Source: Phycisphaerae bacterium
Lineage (GTDB): Bacteria > Planctomycetota > Phycisphaerae > Phycisphaerales > SM1A02
Length of the DNA stretch: 62,218 nucleotides
Assembly: GCA_002717655.1 (NCBI GenBank)
Contig: PBAY01000007.1
Location: 1 to 62,218 of the forward strand
Direction of reading: 5' to 3'
Shown here: one piece after another, positions 36,410-44,301 of the stretch
Position numbering within the stretch: the stretch's first letter is position 1
Layout: every line of letters begins with the position of its first letter
Notes under the pieces: generated by a model
The model's database searches: none
The model's input: the letters and a program-made list of their open reading frames with translations, nothing else
Told to the model about the DNA's origin: nothing
Program-made: the position numbers and the translations under genes

Positions 36410-37608
36410 GGCCAGGGCAGCCACCGTACAGACGTGTTCACGGGGAGGTCCTGTTCGCCGCAGGCAAGGTCAACCAATCCGATGGTATTCGCGGCATGTG
36501 CCAGATCCCCCGAACCCTGCCAGTGTGGGACGACCAGTCGTCCATCGGTCGTTCGTTGAACAGGGCGGAATCTCCGTCGAAGCGCATGTCGTTGCGCAGG
36601 CTGGGCCAGTATGCCCTCGGTCCAGGGAAGTGATCCATCGCCTCCAAGCAACCGGTTGACGATCGGCCAGGCAAACAGGCAGGCAGTCGCCAGTGCGGAA
36701 ACCGGATTACCCGGCAGTGAAACGACAGGCGTGGTTCCGTTCGACTTCTGCATGGCGGCCATTCGTATTGGTCGGCCAGGCTGAATGGCAGCGCCTGCCA
36801 GAATCACTTCACCTTGGACTGAGTCAATGGCTGTCCGGATCATGTCACGATCACCAGCACTGATCCCACCGATGGTGACCACAAGATCGGCTTCATGGAT
36901 TGATCTCGAGAGGGCCTCCATGGTGGCTTCGAGATCATCAGCCAGCCAGGAGGCGGTGATGGTTCTGGCGCCCATCGCGTTCATGAGTGAGCTGACCATC
37001 GGTAGATTGCTGTTGCGTATCTGGTGTGGTTCAGGTGTCGTGTCCACGCTGACGACTTCATTGCCTGAGGACAGTATGGCAACGGTTGGCTGGCGACGGA
37101 CCTGCAGACTGGAATGGCCGACCGTTGCGGCCAGTCCTATTTCAGGAGCTCCAAGAATGCATCCTGCGGCAACAAGTTCCTGATTTCGAAGCGCATCACT
37201 GCCTTGCCGATGGATGGCATGGCCGCGTTCGGGCGTGCGTTGGATGTGCACAGGATCACCACGATCAGTCCATTCGTGAGGGATGACGGTATCCAGCTGA
37301 TCGGGTACCGGCGCGCCGGTGGCAATGGACGTGCAGTAACCGGGGGGGATCACCGGTGAACTCGAATCACCGGCGGCAATCATGCCGGCCAGGGGAAGTG
37401 CCGAGGTGTTCTGCAGATCCTCAAGACGTACTGCATATCCATCCATCGCGGCGCGATTGAAAGGGGGCAGGTCACGATCCGCCACGATTGGTTCCACAAG
37501 CGTGCGGCCCATGGCATCGGTGAGATCAATCTGTTCGCTGTCCATGTTGGACCAGGGCCAATTGCAGCAGGCGTTGATCGCTTCGAGATAGTCCGGCAAG
37601 GGTGACAT
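36406..37608 (-). CDS. moeA: Molybdopterin molybdotransferase MoeA
   Basis: 400 residues, standard length. MoeA inserts molybdenum into adenylylated molybdopterin. Visible blocks: LPPFNRAAMDGYAVR near residue 50, IATGAPVPDQLDTVIPHE, VAILSSGNEVV, the molybdenum-binding VTIGGISAGDRDMI and SLPGNPVSALATACLF. It is coupled to moaD downstream and lies 33 bases after the prepilin-like gene, so it may belong to the transcript that begins at the cobalamin riboswitch, or have its own promoter; sequence alone does not decide this. Confidence 0.95.
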   Translation of the reverse strand: MSPLPDYLEAINACCNWPWSNMDSEQIDLTDAMGRTLVEPIVADRDLPPFNRAAMDGYAVRLEDLQNTSALPLAGMIAAGDSSSPVIPPGYCTSIATGAPVPDQLDTVIPHEWTDRGDPVHIQRTPERGHAIHRQGSDALRNQELVAAGCILGAPEIGLAATVGHSSLQVRRQPTVAILSSGNEVVSVDTTPEPHQIRNSNLPMVSSLMNAMGARTITASWLADDLEATMEALSRSIHEADLVVTIGGISAGDRDMIRTAIDSVQGEVILAGAAIQPGRPIRMAAMQKSNGTTPVVSLPGNPVSALATACLFAWPIVNRLLGGDGSLPWTEGILAQPAQRHALRRRFRPVQRTTDGRLVVPHWQGSGDLAHAANTIGLVDLACGEQDLPVNTSVRWLPWP

Positions 37609-37641
37609 GTCTACGAAGCCTAGCGACTGAACGTGGTTTCC

Positions 37642-38451
37642 TCACCTCGGGTCGTAACGACTGGCATCCTGGGAGAGGAAGCCATTCTTCGGCCAACCCA
37701 TCAGATCGGTCACAGAGGCCGGGAGGTGGTCGAAGTGGGCTCCGGGATGGGCGGTTGTGGAACGTTCAACATGCCCATCGATGCAGGCGAAATTGGTTGA
37801 ACCGCCGTAGTGGAATCCCTGAGTTCCGGCGTAAGCCAGGGGTAGATCCTGATTGGAGGCATTTACAGGTGAACGCATGAACTTGTTGGCGCCGTTGGCC
37901 CAACTGCCGATGCCGAAGATCGCCGTGGTGCCGGGACGCCGGCACTGGGCCAGCGTCAAGGAGGTTTCACCTTCCAGATTGTCCTTCGGAATCAGGAAGT
38001 CCCAGCTTCCACCAGGAGCTCCCCAGGACATTCTGCTTTCGGCTGCAAGGAACGCCACGTTGTAGTTGTAGCCGGTGAAGGGATCGCCTTCCCAGTTGGC
38101 GGGCCCGTCATAACCGGGACATTGAAGGACCTTGTCAGGATGGTCCGTATACGACCAGAGCATGCCTGGTGTGACGGTTTGGTCTGGGTTTCTGGAGTAG
38201 TCCCAGGCTCGCACATGTCCAGTGTTGGCATCATCGTCCAGCCCGTACAGCAATGCCGGCGGGAAGTGCCCTCGGTTGGAGGTGCTGTAGATCATGCTGG
38301 CTCTGGCCATGACGCGAAGGTTGTTCATGCAGCTGGTGCTCATGGAGTTGGTGTTCAGCTGCGACATCGCAGGCACCAGCATGCCCAGCAAGGTTGCGCT
38401 GACTGCGATGCAGATCATGAGTTCCAGCAGGGTGAACGCCTTTCTCTTCAT
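37642..38451 (-). CDS. Type IV prepilin-like (pseudopilin) protein
   Basis: 269 residues from ATG 38451. The N-terminus KRKAFTLLELMICIAVSATL is a class III prepilin signal: basic leader, cleavage before Phe, Glu at +5 and a hydrophobic helix. The remainder is a globular domain with FACIDGHVERSTTAH near the end, similar to planctomycete prepilin-like families (DUF1559/H-X9-DG group). It begins 2 bases after the stop of the dockerin gene, so the two are co-transcribed under the cobalamin riboswitch. Its surface location with a B12-regulated secreted protein is unusual. Confidence 0.85.
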   Translation of the reverse strand: MKRKAFTLLELMICIAVSATLLGMLVPAMSQLNTNSMSTSCMNNLRVMARASMIYSTSNRGHFPPALLYGLDDDANTGHVRAWDYSRNPDQTVTPGMLWSYTDHPDKVLQCPGYDGPANWEGDPFTGYNYNVAFLAAESRMSWGAPGGSWDFLIPKDNLEGETSLTLAQCRRPGTTAIFGIGSWANGANKFMRSPVNASNQDLPLAYAGTQGFHYGGSTNFACIDGHVERSTTAHPGAHFDHLPASVTDLMGWPKNGFLSQDASRYDPR

Positions 38452-38453
38452 GT

Positions 38454-39377
38454 TCAGAACGTCCATGCCTTGAGAATCAGCAACAGATCATTGACGTTCA
38501 CCACACCATCCTGATCGAGATCAGCAGGATCATCTGTATCGACTGGACCCCATGCATCAAGCAGCATCAGCAGGTCATTGACATTCACCAGACCATCCTG
38601 ATTCAGGTCGCCGACAACCAGAGGGGCAACGTCAGTGATGGCGTCGATTTCAGGTGAAAAGATCGCATCATCAGGTACTTGGACCCGAACGAATCTTGCT
38701 CGTTCCAGTCCGGTTGTCTCCAGATCGATCCCCACGCCACCTGCCGACTCGCCATAGGCTTCAAGGATCGAGTCCCATCCTTGATTGATCAGGTCATCCC
38801 ATTGGACTGATGGATCCATGGGCAACACGGGATTGGACGGAATCGTGCCGGGTTCATCTGCATAAGGCGCACTGTCCAGCCAGCCCATCGTCGGCCAGGC
38901 GTGATCCGCTAGGCAACCCGGGACGTCGAACCAATTCACGCCATCTTCGCTCAGGCTCACTTCACCACCATCAGCGCCAAACAGTCCATTGACGACACCG
39001 CTTGGATAAGCGCCGTCGATGAATCCACTGTTGCCGAAGATGATCAGATCGATTCCATGCGGGTTTGCTGGGTCATTCTCAATCCACTCGTCAAATCTCA
39101 AGACCAGTTCACCGCCTGCACCGATTGAAACGATTTCAAGCGGAGTCCATGCTGGTTGGAACGGGGAGACGACACCCGGCGCCGCGCCTTCTCCTGAAAA
39201 TCGCTCAGGTGGGCCGAGGGCGGTCTGGGGATTGTCATAGCCGGGGGCGCCGCCTAAGCCTGAAACATGGCTGACAATTTCATCAGCCCAAGGGTCAGTC
39301 TGCGCATTGGCCATCGAAATGATCGAGAAGGGCAGCAAGCCCAGCGTCGCCAGTGAGAACAGTGGCCGCGTCGGCAT
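38454..39377 (-). CDS. Secreted dockerin protein under a cobalamin riboswitch
   Basis: 307 residues from ATG 39377. Signal peptide residues 1-25 (ends SMANA before QTDPW). The mature part (about 26-255) is one beta-rich domain with GYDNPQTALGPPERFSGEG, GGELVLRFDEWIENDP, GIDLIIFGNSGFIDGAYPSG and VSLSEDGVNWFDVPG, a surface-protein family of unknown function that I have seen in planctomycetes/verrucomicrobia. A C-terminal dockerin pair follows (DLNQDGLVNVNDLLMLLDAW and DLDQDGVVNVNDLLLILKAW). A GAAGGAG site lies 10 bases before the start. The riboswitch upstream implies that it is made when cobalamin is scarce; binding B12 or corrinoids at the surface is inference. Confidence 0.85.
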   Translation of the reverse strand: MPTRPLFSLATLGLLPFSIISMANAQTDPWADEIVSHVSGLGGAPGYDNPQTALGPPERFSGEGAAPGVVSPFQPAWTPLEIVSIGAGGELVLRFDEWIENDPANPHGIDLIIFGNSGFIDGAYPSGVVNGLFGADGGEVSLSEDGVNWFDVPGCLADHAWPTMGWLDSAPYADEPGTIPSNPVLPMDPSVQWDDLINQGWDSILEAYGESAGGVGIDLETTGLERARFVRVQVPDDAIFSPEIDAITDVAPLVVGDLNQDGLVNVNDLLMLLDAWGPVDTDDPADLDQDGVVNVNDLLLILKAWTF

Positions 39378-39387
39378 GACGGGCAAA

Positions 39388-39467
39388 CTCCTTCGGTCTC
39401 GAGTCGCGCGAGACCGCTCCCACGGTTCAGCCCGTGCGGCCAGGGTTTCTCAACAGGCGTCAAGGAG
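39388..39467 (-). promoter_or_regulatory. Ribosome-binding-site region with candidate anti-Shine-Dalgarno
   Basis: The AAGGAG of the dockerin gene (39388-39393 on the minus strand) is exactly complementary to CTCCTT at 39462-39467 in the same leader. The CTCCTT abuts the hairpin CTGCC-N8-GGCAG, and a GGTCTCG-N7-CGAGACC stem (about 39396-39416) sits just upstream of the ribosome site. Together these could form the expression platform of the riboswitch by hiding the ribosome site. This is inference from pairing only. Confidence 0.45.
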
Positions 39468-39544
39468 ACTGCCGGGAGCCTGGCAGCGCCTTGTGCCCAT
39501 CACCCGATTCCAGAGGACCGCGCGGGTTCGGACAAGTCGGCGAG

Positions 39545-39725
39545 GGCAGGTTTTCCGGCTTCGGGTGCCGTGTCGGCCTTCCCACAGTCCACGACTGCAG
39601 TGGCAATTCGACACGGTGCATTGCTCCAGAGCCCCTCCAAAGGGAGGTCTTGGGGCAATTCCCGTTACGGCGGCGCGTCCGCGGCGGCTTTGAACCGCCT
39701 TCCCTCGAGGTGGTCCAGGCCCACT
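39545..39725 (-). promoter_or_regulatory. Cobalamin (adenosylcobalamin-type) riboswitch
   Basis: Read on the minus strand the segment shows the conserved blocks of a cobalamin riboswitch in order: GGGAAGGCGGTTCAAAGCCG (J2/P3-P4 region, about 39704-39685), then GCGGACGCGCCGCCGTAAC, a variable P6 extension, TTGCCACTGCAGTCG and GTGGGAAGGCC. The B12 box AGCCGGAAAACCTGCC (39545-39560) closes it. The match to the B12 box consensus and order of blocks is strong. Downstream lie the dockerin and prepilin-like genes, with no btuB or cob gene in the window. Confidence 0.93.
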
Positions 39726-39764
39726 CAGAGACTGAGCAGGCTTTCGACACCCTCGCCGCTGGGG

Positions 39765-39773
39765 AGTATATCA
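39765..39773 (-). promoter_or_regulatory. Extended -10 promoter for the riboswitch transcript
   Basis: TGATATACT on the minus strand is an extended -10 element (TG-n-TATACT), 35-40 bases upstream of the first riboswitch block. No good -35 lies at the usual distance, which is typical of extended -10 promoters. Together with the riboswitch this makes the region 39387-39760 a leader of about 380 bases without a gene. Confidence 0.55.
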
Positions 39774-39893
39774 CTCCAGAGAGGGCAGGTTATCGGCAGA
39801 ATTCAGAGATCCTCAGCCCGTCTGGAGGCCTCCTGAGCCGTGGTGGGATGTGCTAAATAAGGGCTTAGAACCCCGTTTCAGAGGTCATGTTCA

Positions 39894-39923
39894 TTGACAC
39901 TGCAACCGGCCTCGGGATAGCAT
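39894..39923 (+). promoter_or_regulatory. Probable promoter of the HEAT-repeat gene
   Basis: A perfect -35 TTGACA (39894-39899) and -10 TAGCAT (39918-39923) are 18 bases apart on the plus strand. Transcription would start near 39930, giving a leader of about 77 bases before the ATG at 40007. Confidence 0.55.
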
Positions 39924-40006
39924 CGCCGGACTGAATGGGGCCCTCAAGACGAGGTCCTCCAGCACCCCTGACCAATCGAGTTGATAAGGCTCGAGGAGCG
40001 CTCCTA

Positions 40007-42175
40007 ATGGGCATCATCTCCCCGCTTCGGAACCTGGTTCGAAATCATGTCTTCGCACTGCTCGCGACTGTTCTGGTGGTCTCCACTGTTCACGCCCAGC
40101 AGTCTGATCCCAAGACCAATCTTGAGGATTTCGTGCACTACGCATTGGTCGCCAATGCGCCCATGGCTGAAGCACACGCGCAGGCACTGCTCGACAATGT
40201 TTCAGCGCAGCAGCTTGCAGAACTTGTTGATGATCTCCCTGACATCCGAGAACGTCTCAACCGTGCGCTTGACTGGGGACGTCGCGTGCCGGAGATGGAA
40301 GATGTGGTGACTCAGCTGGCAGCTCATATTGAAACGGGTCGACTCGAGTTGAGCCACAGCCCGGTACGCATCAAGGAAGCCATCGGCATGCTCGGTGGAA
40401 CACGTCGAGAGCAGCTTTTGGGACAGGCTCGACTGGTCGCTGCAGGTGAATATGCCGTTCCCGCCCTTGTGAATGTCATCGTGGATGACGCTACGGACGA
40501 GCGAGTTCGGTGGAATGCTGAAAAGATCGTCGCTGAAATCGGTCGTGAGGCCGTCACGCCGGTCTCCGTTGCCTTGCTGAATGTAGGCCCTGAAGATCAG
40601 CGAAGATTGATCGAGATCATCGATGGGATTGGCTATGTTCACGCAGCTCCCGTCCTCGCACGGGTGGCTTCCGAGAGTGACAACGCAGGGAATGTCAGGG
40701 AAATGGCGGTGCGTACGCTTGAGCGAATGGGTGTATCCGCCGATGCATCTCCAGGTGAGTTGTACTCCGAGCTGGCACGCATGTACTTCGATGAGCGTGA
40801 AGAGTTGATTGCCAATCCCAACGATGCGGTCAACAACATCTGGAGCTGGTCGGACAATGGAGGACTCATGTCCCGATCCGTGCCAACCAAAATCTATGCT
40901 CCCATCATGGCGATGGATGCTTCCCAGACCGCCATGCAGTATCACCCTGAGGATGAATCAGCCTTGGCGATCTATGTCGCATCCAATCTGCGACGTGAGA
41001 ATCGACTCGGTGGTGAAGCCGATCCCTACATGGGCACCTTGGATTATTCGCCGCAGTTCCATGCGACCGTTCATGGCCCAGGCATTGGACAGGATGTTCT
41101 GATTCTCGGCATGGACAGCAATGACACGCCTCTCGTACGTGATGCACTGCAGAGCCTCGCCGCCACATCTGGGCAGGGCAACCTGTTCGGTCGATATGCC
41201 GATCGCGAGCCACTGGTTGAAGCGCTGCAGTATCCCGATCGAAGGGTTCAAGTCGAGTCCGCACTCGTACTTGCCCGGGCGCTTCCGGATCGTCCATTCG
41301 CTGCTTCCAACCGTGTCATTCCACTGCTCTCTTCCGCAGTACGTACTGGTGGCGAGGAGTACGCCATCGTCGTGGCACAGTCTGACGAAGCTCGTCAGGT
41401 TGCCCATCAACGACTTGAATCACTGGGCTTCACCGTCGTCGGTGCTGATCGTTCAGTCGCACGTCTTGCAGACGCGATCAGTCAGGCACCAGGAATCGAC
41501 CTTGCCTACGTCCAGCCAGGCACCCTTGACGGTGCTGGTCAGACCATCGATGCCTTGCGTTCGACTGCAGGTACGGTCAATACCCCGGTTCTCTTCGCTG
41601 TTCCAACCGTTGATCTTCCCAGCTATCACGAGGAATTCGATCGAGATGTTCGAGTACGCATGGTCCGATCCGGTGCGTCCGATCAGGCATTTGAATCATC
41701 CGTCGAGTCACTGCTCTCAGAGGCCTCAGGTGGTCGGATGAGCGAAGCTGACGCCGAGATCTATGCGATTGAATCACTTGATGCACTCAAGTCCATCGCC
41801 TTGACTCGTCCGCGTGCCTACAACATCGTGGATGCGGAACCTGCCTTGATCGAGGCTATTGCCGATCGTGGACAGGTTACTCGTCTGATGGTTGCCGAGA
41901 TTCTTTCCAAGATTGATTCTGAAACGGCACAGCGAGCCTTGCTCGATGCCGCCTTGTCTTCCGGTGCGGGTGATGATCGAATCCCACTTCTGGATTATGC
42001 GGCTGCTTCCGTTCGTCGATTCGGTGATTATGCGACCGATGCACAGGCCGCTGAACTGGCCCAGATGATCAAAGGAGCCAGTGGCGAGGAAGCTGACGCC
42101 GCCGCTCGTCTGAACGGGGCCCTCAATCGCACGTCTTCGATGATGTCCGGCAATTCCGCCAATCAGGGGAGCTGA
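40007..42175 (+). CDS. Secreted HEAT-repeat protein with degenerate receiver domain
   Basis: 722 residues from ATG 40007 (GAGGAG upstream). A signal peptide (residues 1-30, ending TVHA before QQSDP) sends it to the periplasm. Residues about 120-245 are HEAT-like helical repeats (QLLGQARLVAAGEYAVPALV, RWNAEKIVAEIGREAV). Residues about 451-572 have the shape of a response-regulator receiver: EYAIVVAQSDEARQVAHQRL, then ESLGFTVVGADRS and DLAYVQPG. The Asp that would be phosphorylated is replaced (LAYVQPG). Further helical repeats follow. I infer a protein-interaction scaffold; no family name is known to me. It has its own TTGACA promoter and is followed by tRNA-Thr. Confidence 0.82.
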   Translation: MGIISPLRNLVRNHVFALLATVLVVSTVHAQQSDPKTNLEDFVHYALVANAPMAEAHAQALLDNVSAQQLAELVDDLPDIRERLNRALDWGRRVPEMEDVVTQLAAHIETGRLELSHSPVRIKEAIGMLGGTRREQLLGQARLVAAGEYAVPALVNVIVDDATDERVRWNAEKIVAEIGREAVTPVSVALLNVGPEDQRRLIEIIDGIGYVHAAPVLARVASESDNAGNVREMAVRTLERMGVSADASPGELYSELARMYFDEREELIANPNDAVNNIWSWSDNGGLMSRSVPTKIYAPIMAMDASQTAMQYHPEDESALAIYVASNLRRENRLGGEADPYMGTLDYSPQFHATVHGPGIGQDVLILGMDSNDTPLVRDALQSLAATSGQGNLFGRYADREPLVEALQYPDRRVQVESALVLARALPDRPFAASNRVIPLLSSAVRTGGEEYAIVVAQSDEARQVAHQRLESLGFTVVGADRSVARLADAISQAPGIDLAYVQPGTLDGAGQTIDALRSTAGTVNTPVLFAVPTVDLPSYHEEFDRDVRVRMVRSGASDQAFESSVESLLSEASGGRMSEADAEIYAIESLDALKSIALTRPRAYNIVDAEPALIEAIADRGQVTRLMVAEILSKIDSETAQRALLDAALSSGAGDDRIPLLDYAAASVRRFGDYATDAQAAELAQMIKGASGEEADAAARLNGALNRTSSMMSGNSANQGS

Positions 42176-42196
42176 GTCTCTCTGGTCAGGCTTTGT

Positions 42197-42269
42197 GCCG
42201 CCCTAGCTCAGTTGGTAGAGCGGAGCTTTCGTAAAGCTCAGGTCAGGGGTTCGAGTCCCCTGGGTGGCT
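42197..42269 (+). tRNA. tRNA-Thr (CGT)
   Basis: A 73-base cloverleaf. Acceptor GCCGCCC pairs with GGGTGGC (one G-T), D-arm GCTCAGTTGGTAGAGC, anticodon stem GAGCT/AGCTC with loop TTCGTAA giving anticodon CGT, T-arm AGGGGTTCGAGTCCCCT, discriminator T. CCA is not encoded. It is followed immediately by a terminator. Confidence 0.96.
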
Positions 42270-42278
42270 TTCAATGTT

Positions 42279-42313
42279 CAACGCCGCGCCTCATCGCGCG
42301 GCGTTGTTTGTTG
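42279..42313 (+). terminator. Rho-independent terminator after tRNA-Thr
   Basis: An 11-base-pair stem CAACGCCGCGC (42279-42289) with GCGCGGCGTTG (42296-42306), loop CTCATC, followed by TTTGTTG. Confidence 0.9.
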
Positions 42314-42398
42314 AGGCCTTCTGAAGGCGATCTCCCTGAAGTTCGCAGCTGACTGGCAAGATGGTGTATCTTCACGGTCTCACTATGAGGAGAAAGCC

Positions 42399-43793
42399 GT
42401 GAGTGACCAGAAGCGACCAGCGAATGAAACCGATCCTGTTCTGCTGCCTACCTTTGCCGCCCGTGGTATCACCCGGGAGATTCCAAAGCACAAGATGGCT
42501 GAGGAAAGCATGCTGCCCGATGTGGCCTATCAGGTGATTCATGATGAATTGAGCCTTGATGGTTATTCCCTGCTGAATCTTGCGACGTTTGTCACGACCT
42601 GGATGGATGAGCAGGGCAAGCGACTCTTGTCCGAGACGCTCGACAAGAACATGGTCGATCGCGATGAGTATCCGCAGACCGCTGAGATTGAACAGCGTTG
42701 TATTCGAATGGTCGCCGAGCTCTGGAATGCGCCGGACCATGAAAATGCCGTCGGTACCTCGACGATCGGTTCGAGTGAAGCTTGCATGCTTGGTGGCATG
42801 GGCATGAAGTGGCGTTGGCGCGACAAGCGCAAGGCAGAAGGCAAGTCCTACGACAAGCCGAATCTCATCATGGGCTCCAATGTCCAGGTCTGCTGGCACA
42901 AGTTCTGTCGATACTGGGATGTCGAAGCTCGGGAAGTGCCTTGTGAAGGTGATCGTTTCACGCTGAATGCCGAGGAGGCGATGAAGCTTGTTGATGAGAA
43001 CACCATTGGTGTCGTCGTCATCATGGGTTCCACCTTCGATGGCCGTTATGAGCCGGTTGAAGAAGTCTCCAAGGCGCTTGACGCTCATCAGGAGAAGACA
43101 GGTCAGGACATCCCAATTCATGTCGACGGAGCCAGTGGTGGATTCGTCGCACCCTTCCTCCAGCCGGAGATCGTCTGGGATTTTCGACTGCCACGGGTCA
43201 AGTCCATCAATGCCTCCGGTCACAAGTATGGCCTGGTGTATCCCGGGGTCGGCTGGGTCATTTTCCGTGATCGTGATGCCTTGCCGGATGATCTGGTCTT
43301 CCATGTGAGTTATCTCGGTGGAGACATGATCGATCTCTCCATCAACTTCTCACGTCCTGGCAATCGAGTCGTGGGGCAGTACTACAACTTCCTGCGACTC
43401 GGCAAGGATGGCTACCGGCGGATTCATCAGACGAGTCAGAATGTGGCCAAGGCCTTGAGTGCCCGAATCGGAGAGATGCCGCAGTTCGATCTGATCACTG
43501 ATGGAAGCGACATACCGGTGTTCTGCTGGAAGATGAACGAGGACTATGCCAAGACCGCGAGTTATACGCTCTACGACATCGCTGAAAAACTGCGAGGACG
43601 TGGTTGGCTTGTTCCCGCCTATCCAATGCCTGCCAATCGAAGTGATCTGGTGGTTCAGCGTGTGGTGGTCAAGGAAGACATGAGCATGGATATTGCCAAC
43701 ATGCTTCTCAAGGACATCGAACGAGCCGTCGAGTACTTCGAGCAGCGTCCCGAAAACAAGCCCACTGACAATGCTGACGGGTTCCATCACTGA
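42399..43793 (+). CDS. gadB: Glutamate decarboxylase
   Basis: 464 residues from a GTG start at 42399, 5 bases after AGGAGA; the ATG at 42385 is out of frame. This PLP enzyme converts glutamate to GABA, consuming a proton, and serves acid resistance or GABA metabolism. The family blocks are clear: STIGSSEACMLGGMGMKWRW, NVQVCWHKFCRYWDVEAREV, HVDGASGGFVAPF and the PLP lysine K276 in INASGHKYGLVYPGVGW, the same number as in E. coli GadB. The length (464) also matches E. coli (466). It is followed 2 bases later by a DUF3817 membrane protein; no gadC antiporter is in the window. Confidence 0.97.
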   Translation: MSDQKRPANETDPVLLPTFAARGITREIPKHKMAEESMLPDVAYQVIHDELSLDGYSLLNLATFVTTWMDEQGKRLLSETLDKNMVDRDEYPQTAEIEQRCIRMVAELWNAPDHENAVGTSTIGSSEACMLGGMGMKWRWRDKRKAEGKSYDKPNLIMGSNVQVCWHKFCRYWDVEAREVPCEGDRFTLNAEEAMKLVDENTIGVVVIMGSTFDGRYEPVEEVSKALDAHQEKTGQDIPIHVDGASGGFVAPFLQPEIVWDFRLPRVKSINASGHKYGLVYPGVGWVIFRDRDALPDDLVFHVSYLGGDMIDLSINFSRPGNRVVGQYYNFLRLGKDGYRRIHQTSQNVAKALSARIGEMPQFDLITDGSDIPVFCWKMNEDYAKTASYTLYDIAEKLRGRGWLVPAYPMPANRSDLVVQRVVVKEDMSMDIANMLLKDIERAVEYFEQRPENKPTDNADGFHH

Positions 43794-43795
43794 TC

Positions 43796-44107
43796 ATGCT
43801 CAATCGAACGTATCTCAAGTGGTTGATCATCATGGGTCTGGTCGAAGGATTCTCAACGCTCGCACTGTTCTTCGTGGCCATGCCTCTGAAGTATTACGCT
43901 GACATGCCGATGGCGGTGACCATCGTCGGGGGAATACACGGCATCCTGTTCGTGGCCCTCATCGTCATGTTCCTCATCGGAAAGAGTGTTGTCCCGCTTC
44001 GTTCCGGATTGATGTGGTGGGGCATGTTCGGGGCGGTCATACCTTTCGGACCGTTTCTGGTCGATGTGTTCCTCTATCGCATGCTCAAGGAAGCTGATGC
44101 GGGATAG
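43796..44107 (+). CDS. DUF3817 family small membrane protein
   Basis: 103 residues with three membrane helices (about 8-30, 37-62 and 68-92). The conserved EGFSTLALFFVAMPLKYYA and GGIHGILFVALIVMF match the DUF3817 family, whose function is not known. It starts 2 bases after the gadB stop and is thus in the same operon. A role in the glutamate/GABA system or acid tolerance is possible but unproven. Confidence 0.88.
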   Translation: MLNRTYLKWLIIMGLVEGFSTLALFFVAMPLKYYADMPMAVTIVGGIHGILFVALIVMFLIGKSVVPLRSGLMWWGMFGAVIPFGPFLVDVFLYRMLKEADAG

Positions 44108-44301
44108 CTCATCCCGGGATGGGGTGGTCGATGTCAGTGATGTTCTGATCCTCCTGGGGGCCTAGGGAACGATCTGTTGAGGCCAGATTTGAGTCTCAGT
44201 TCGGGATTTGCGAATAGAAATCACAGGTGCAGCCGATAGGATCTCCTCTTTGAAGGATCTCATTTCGAGGTCCGGATGACCCATTCGAAGGAGCTGGTTT
44301 C

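Noticed and set aside
39459..39475. A second B12-box-like string on the plus strand (GTCAAGGAGACTGCC)
   Set aside because: It differs by an insertion, lacks the other cobalamin-riboswitch blocks on the plus strand and lies inside the leader of the real riboswitch.
42372..43304. 310-codon minus-strand frame opposite gadB
   Set aside because: Shadow of a certain gene.
44112..44125. Palindrome CATCCCGGGATG after the DUF3817 gene
   Set aside because: It has no loop or U-tract and is too short to call a terminator or operator.
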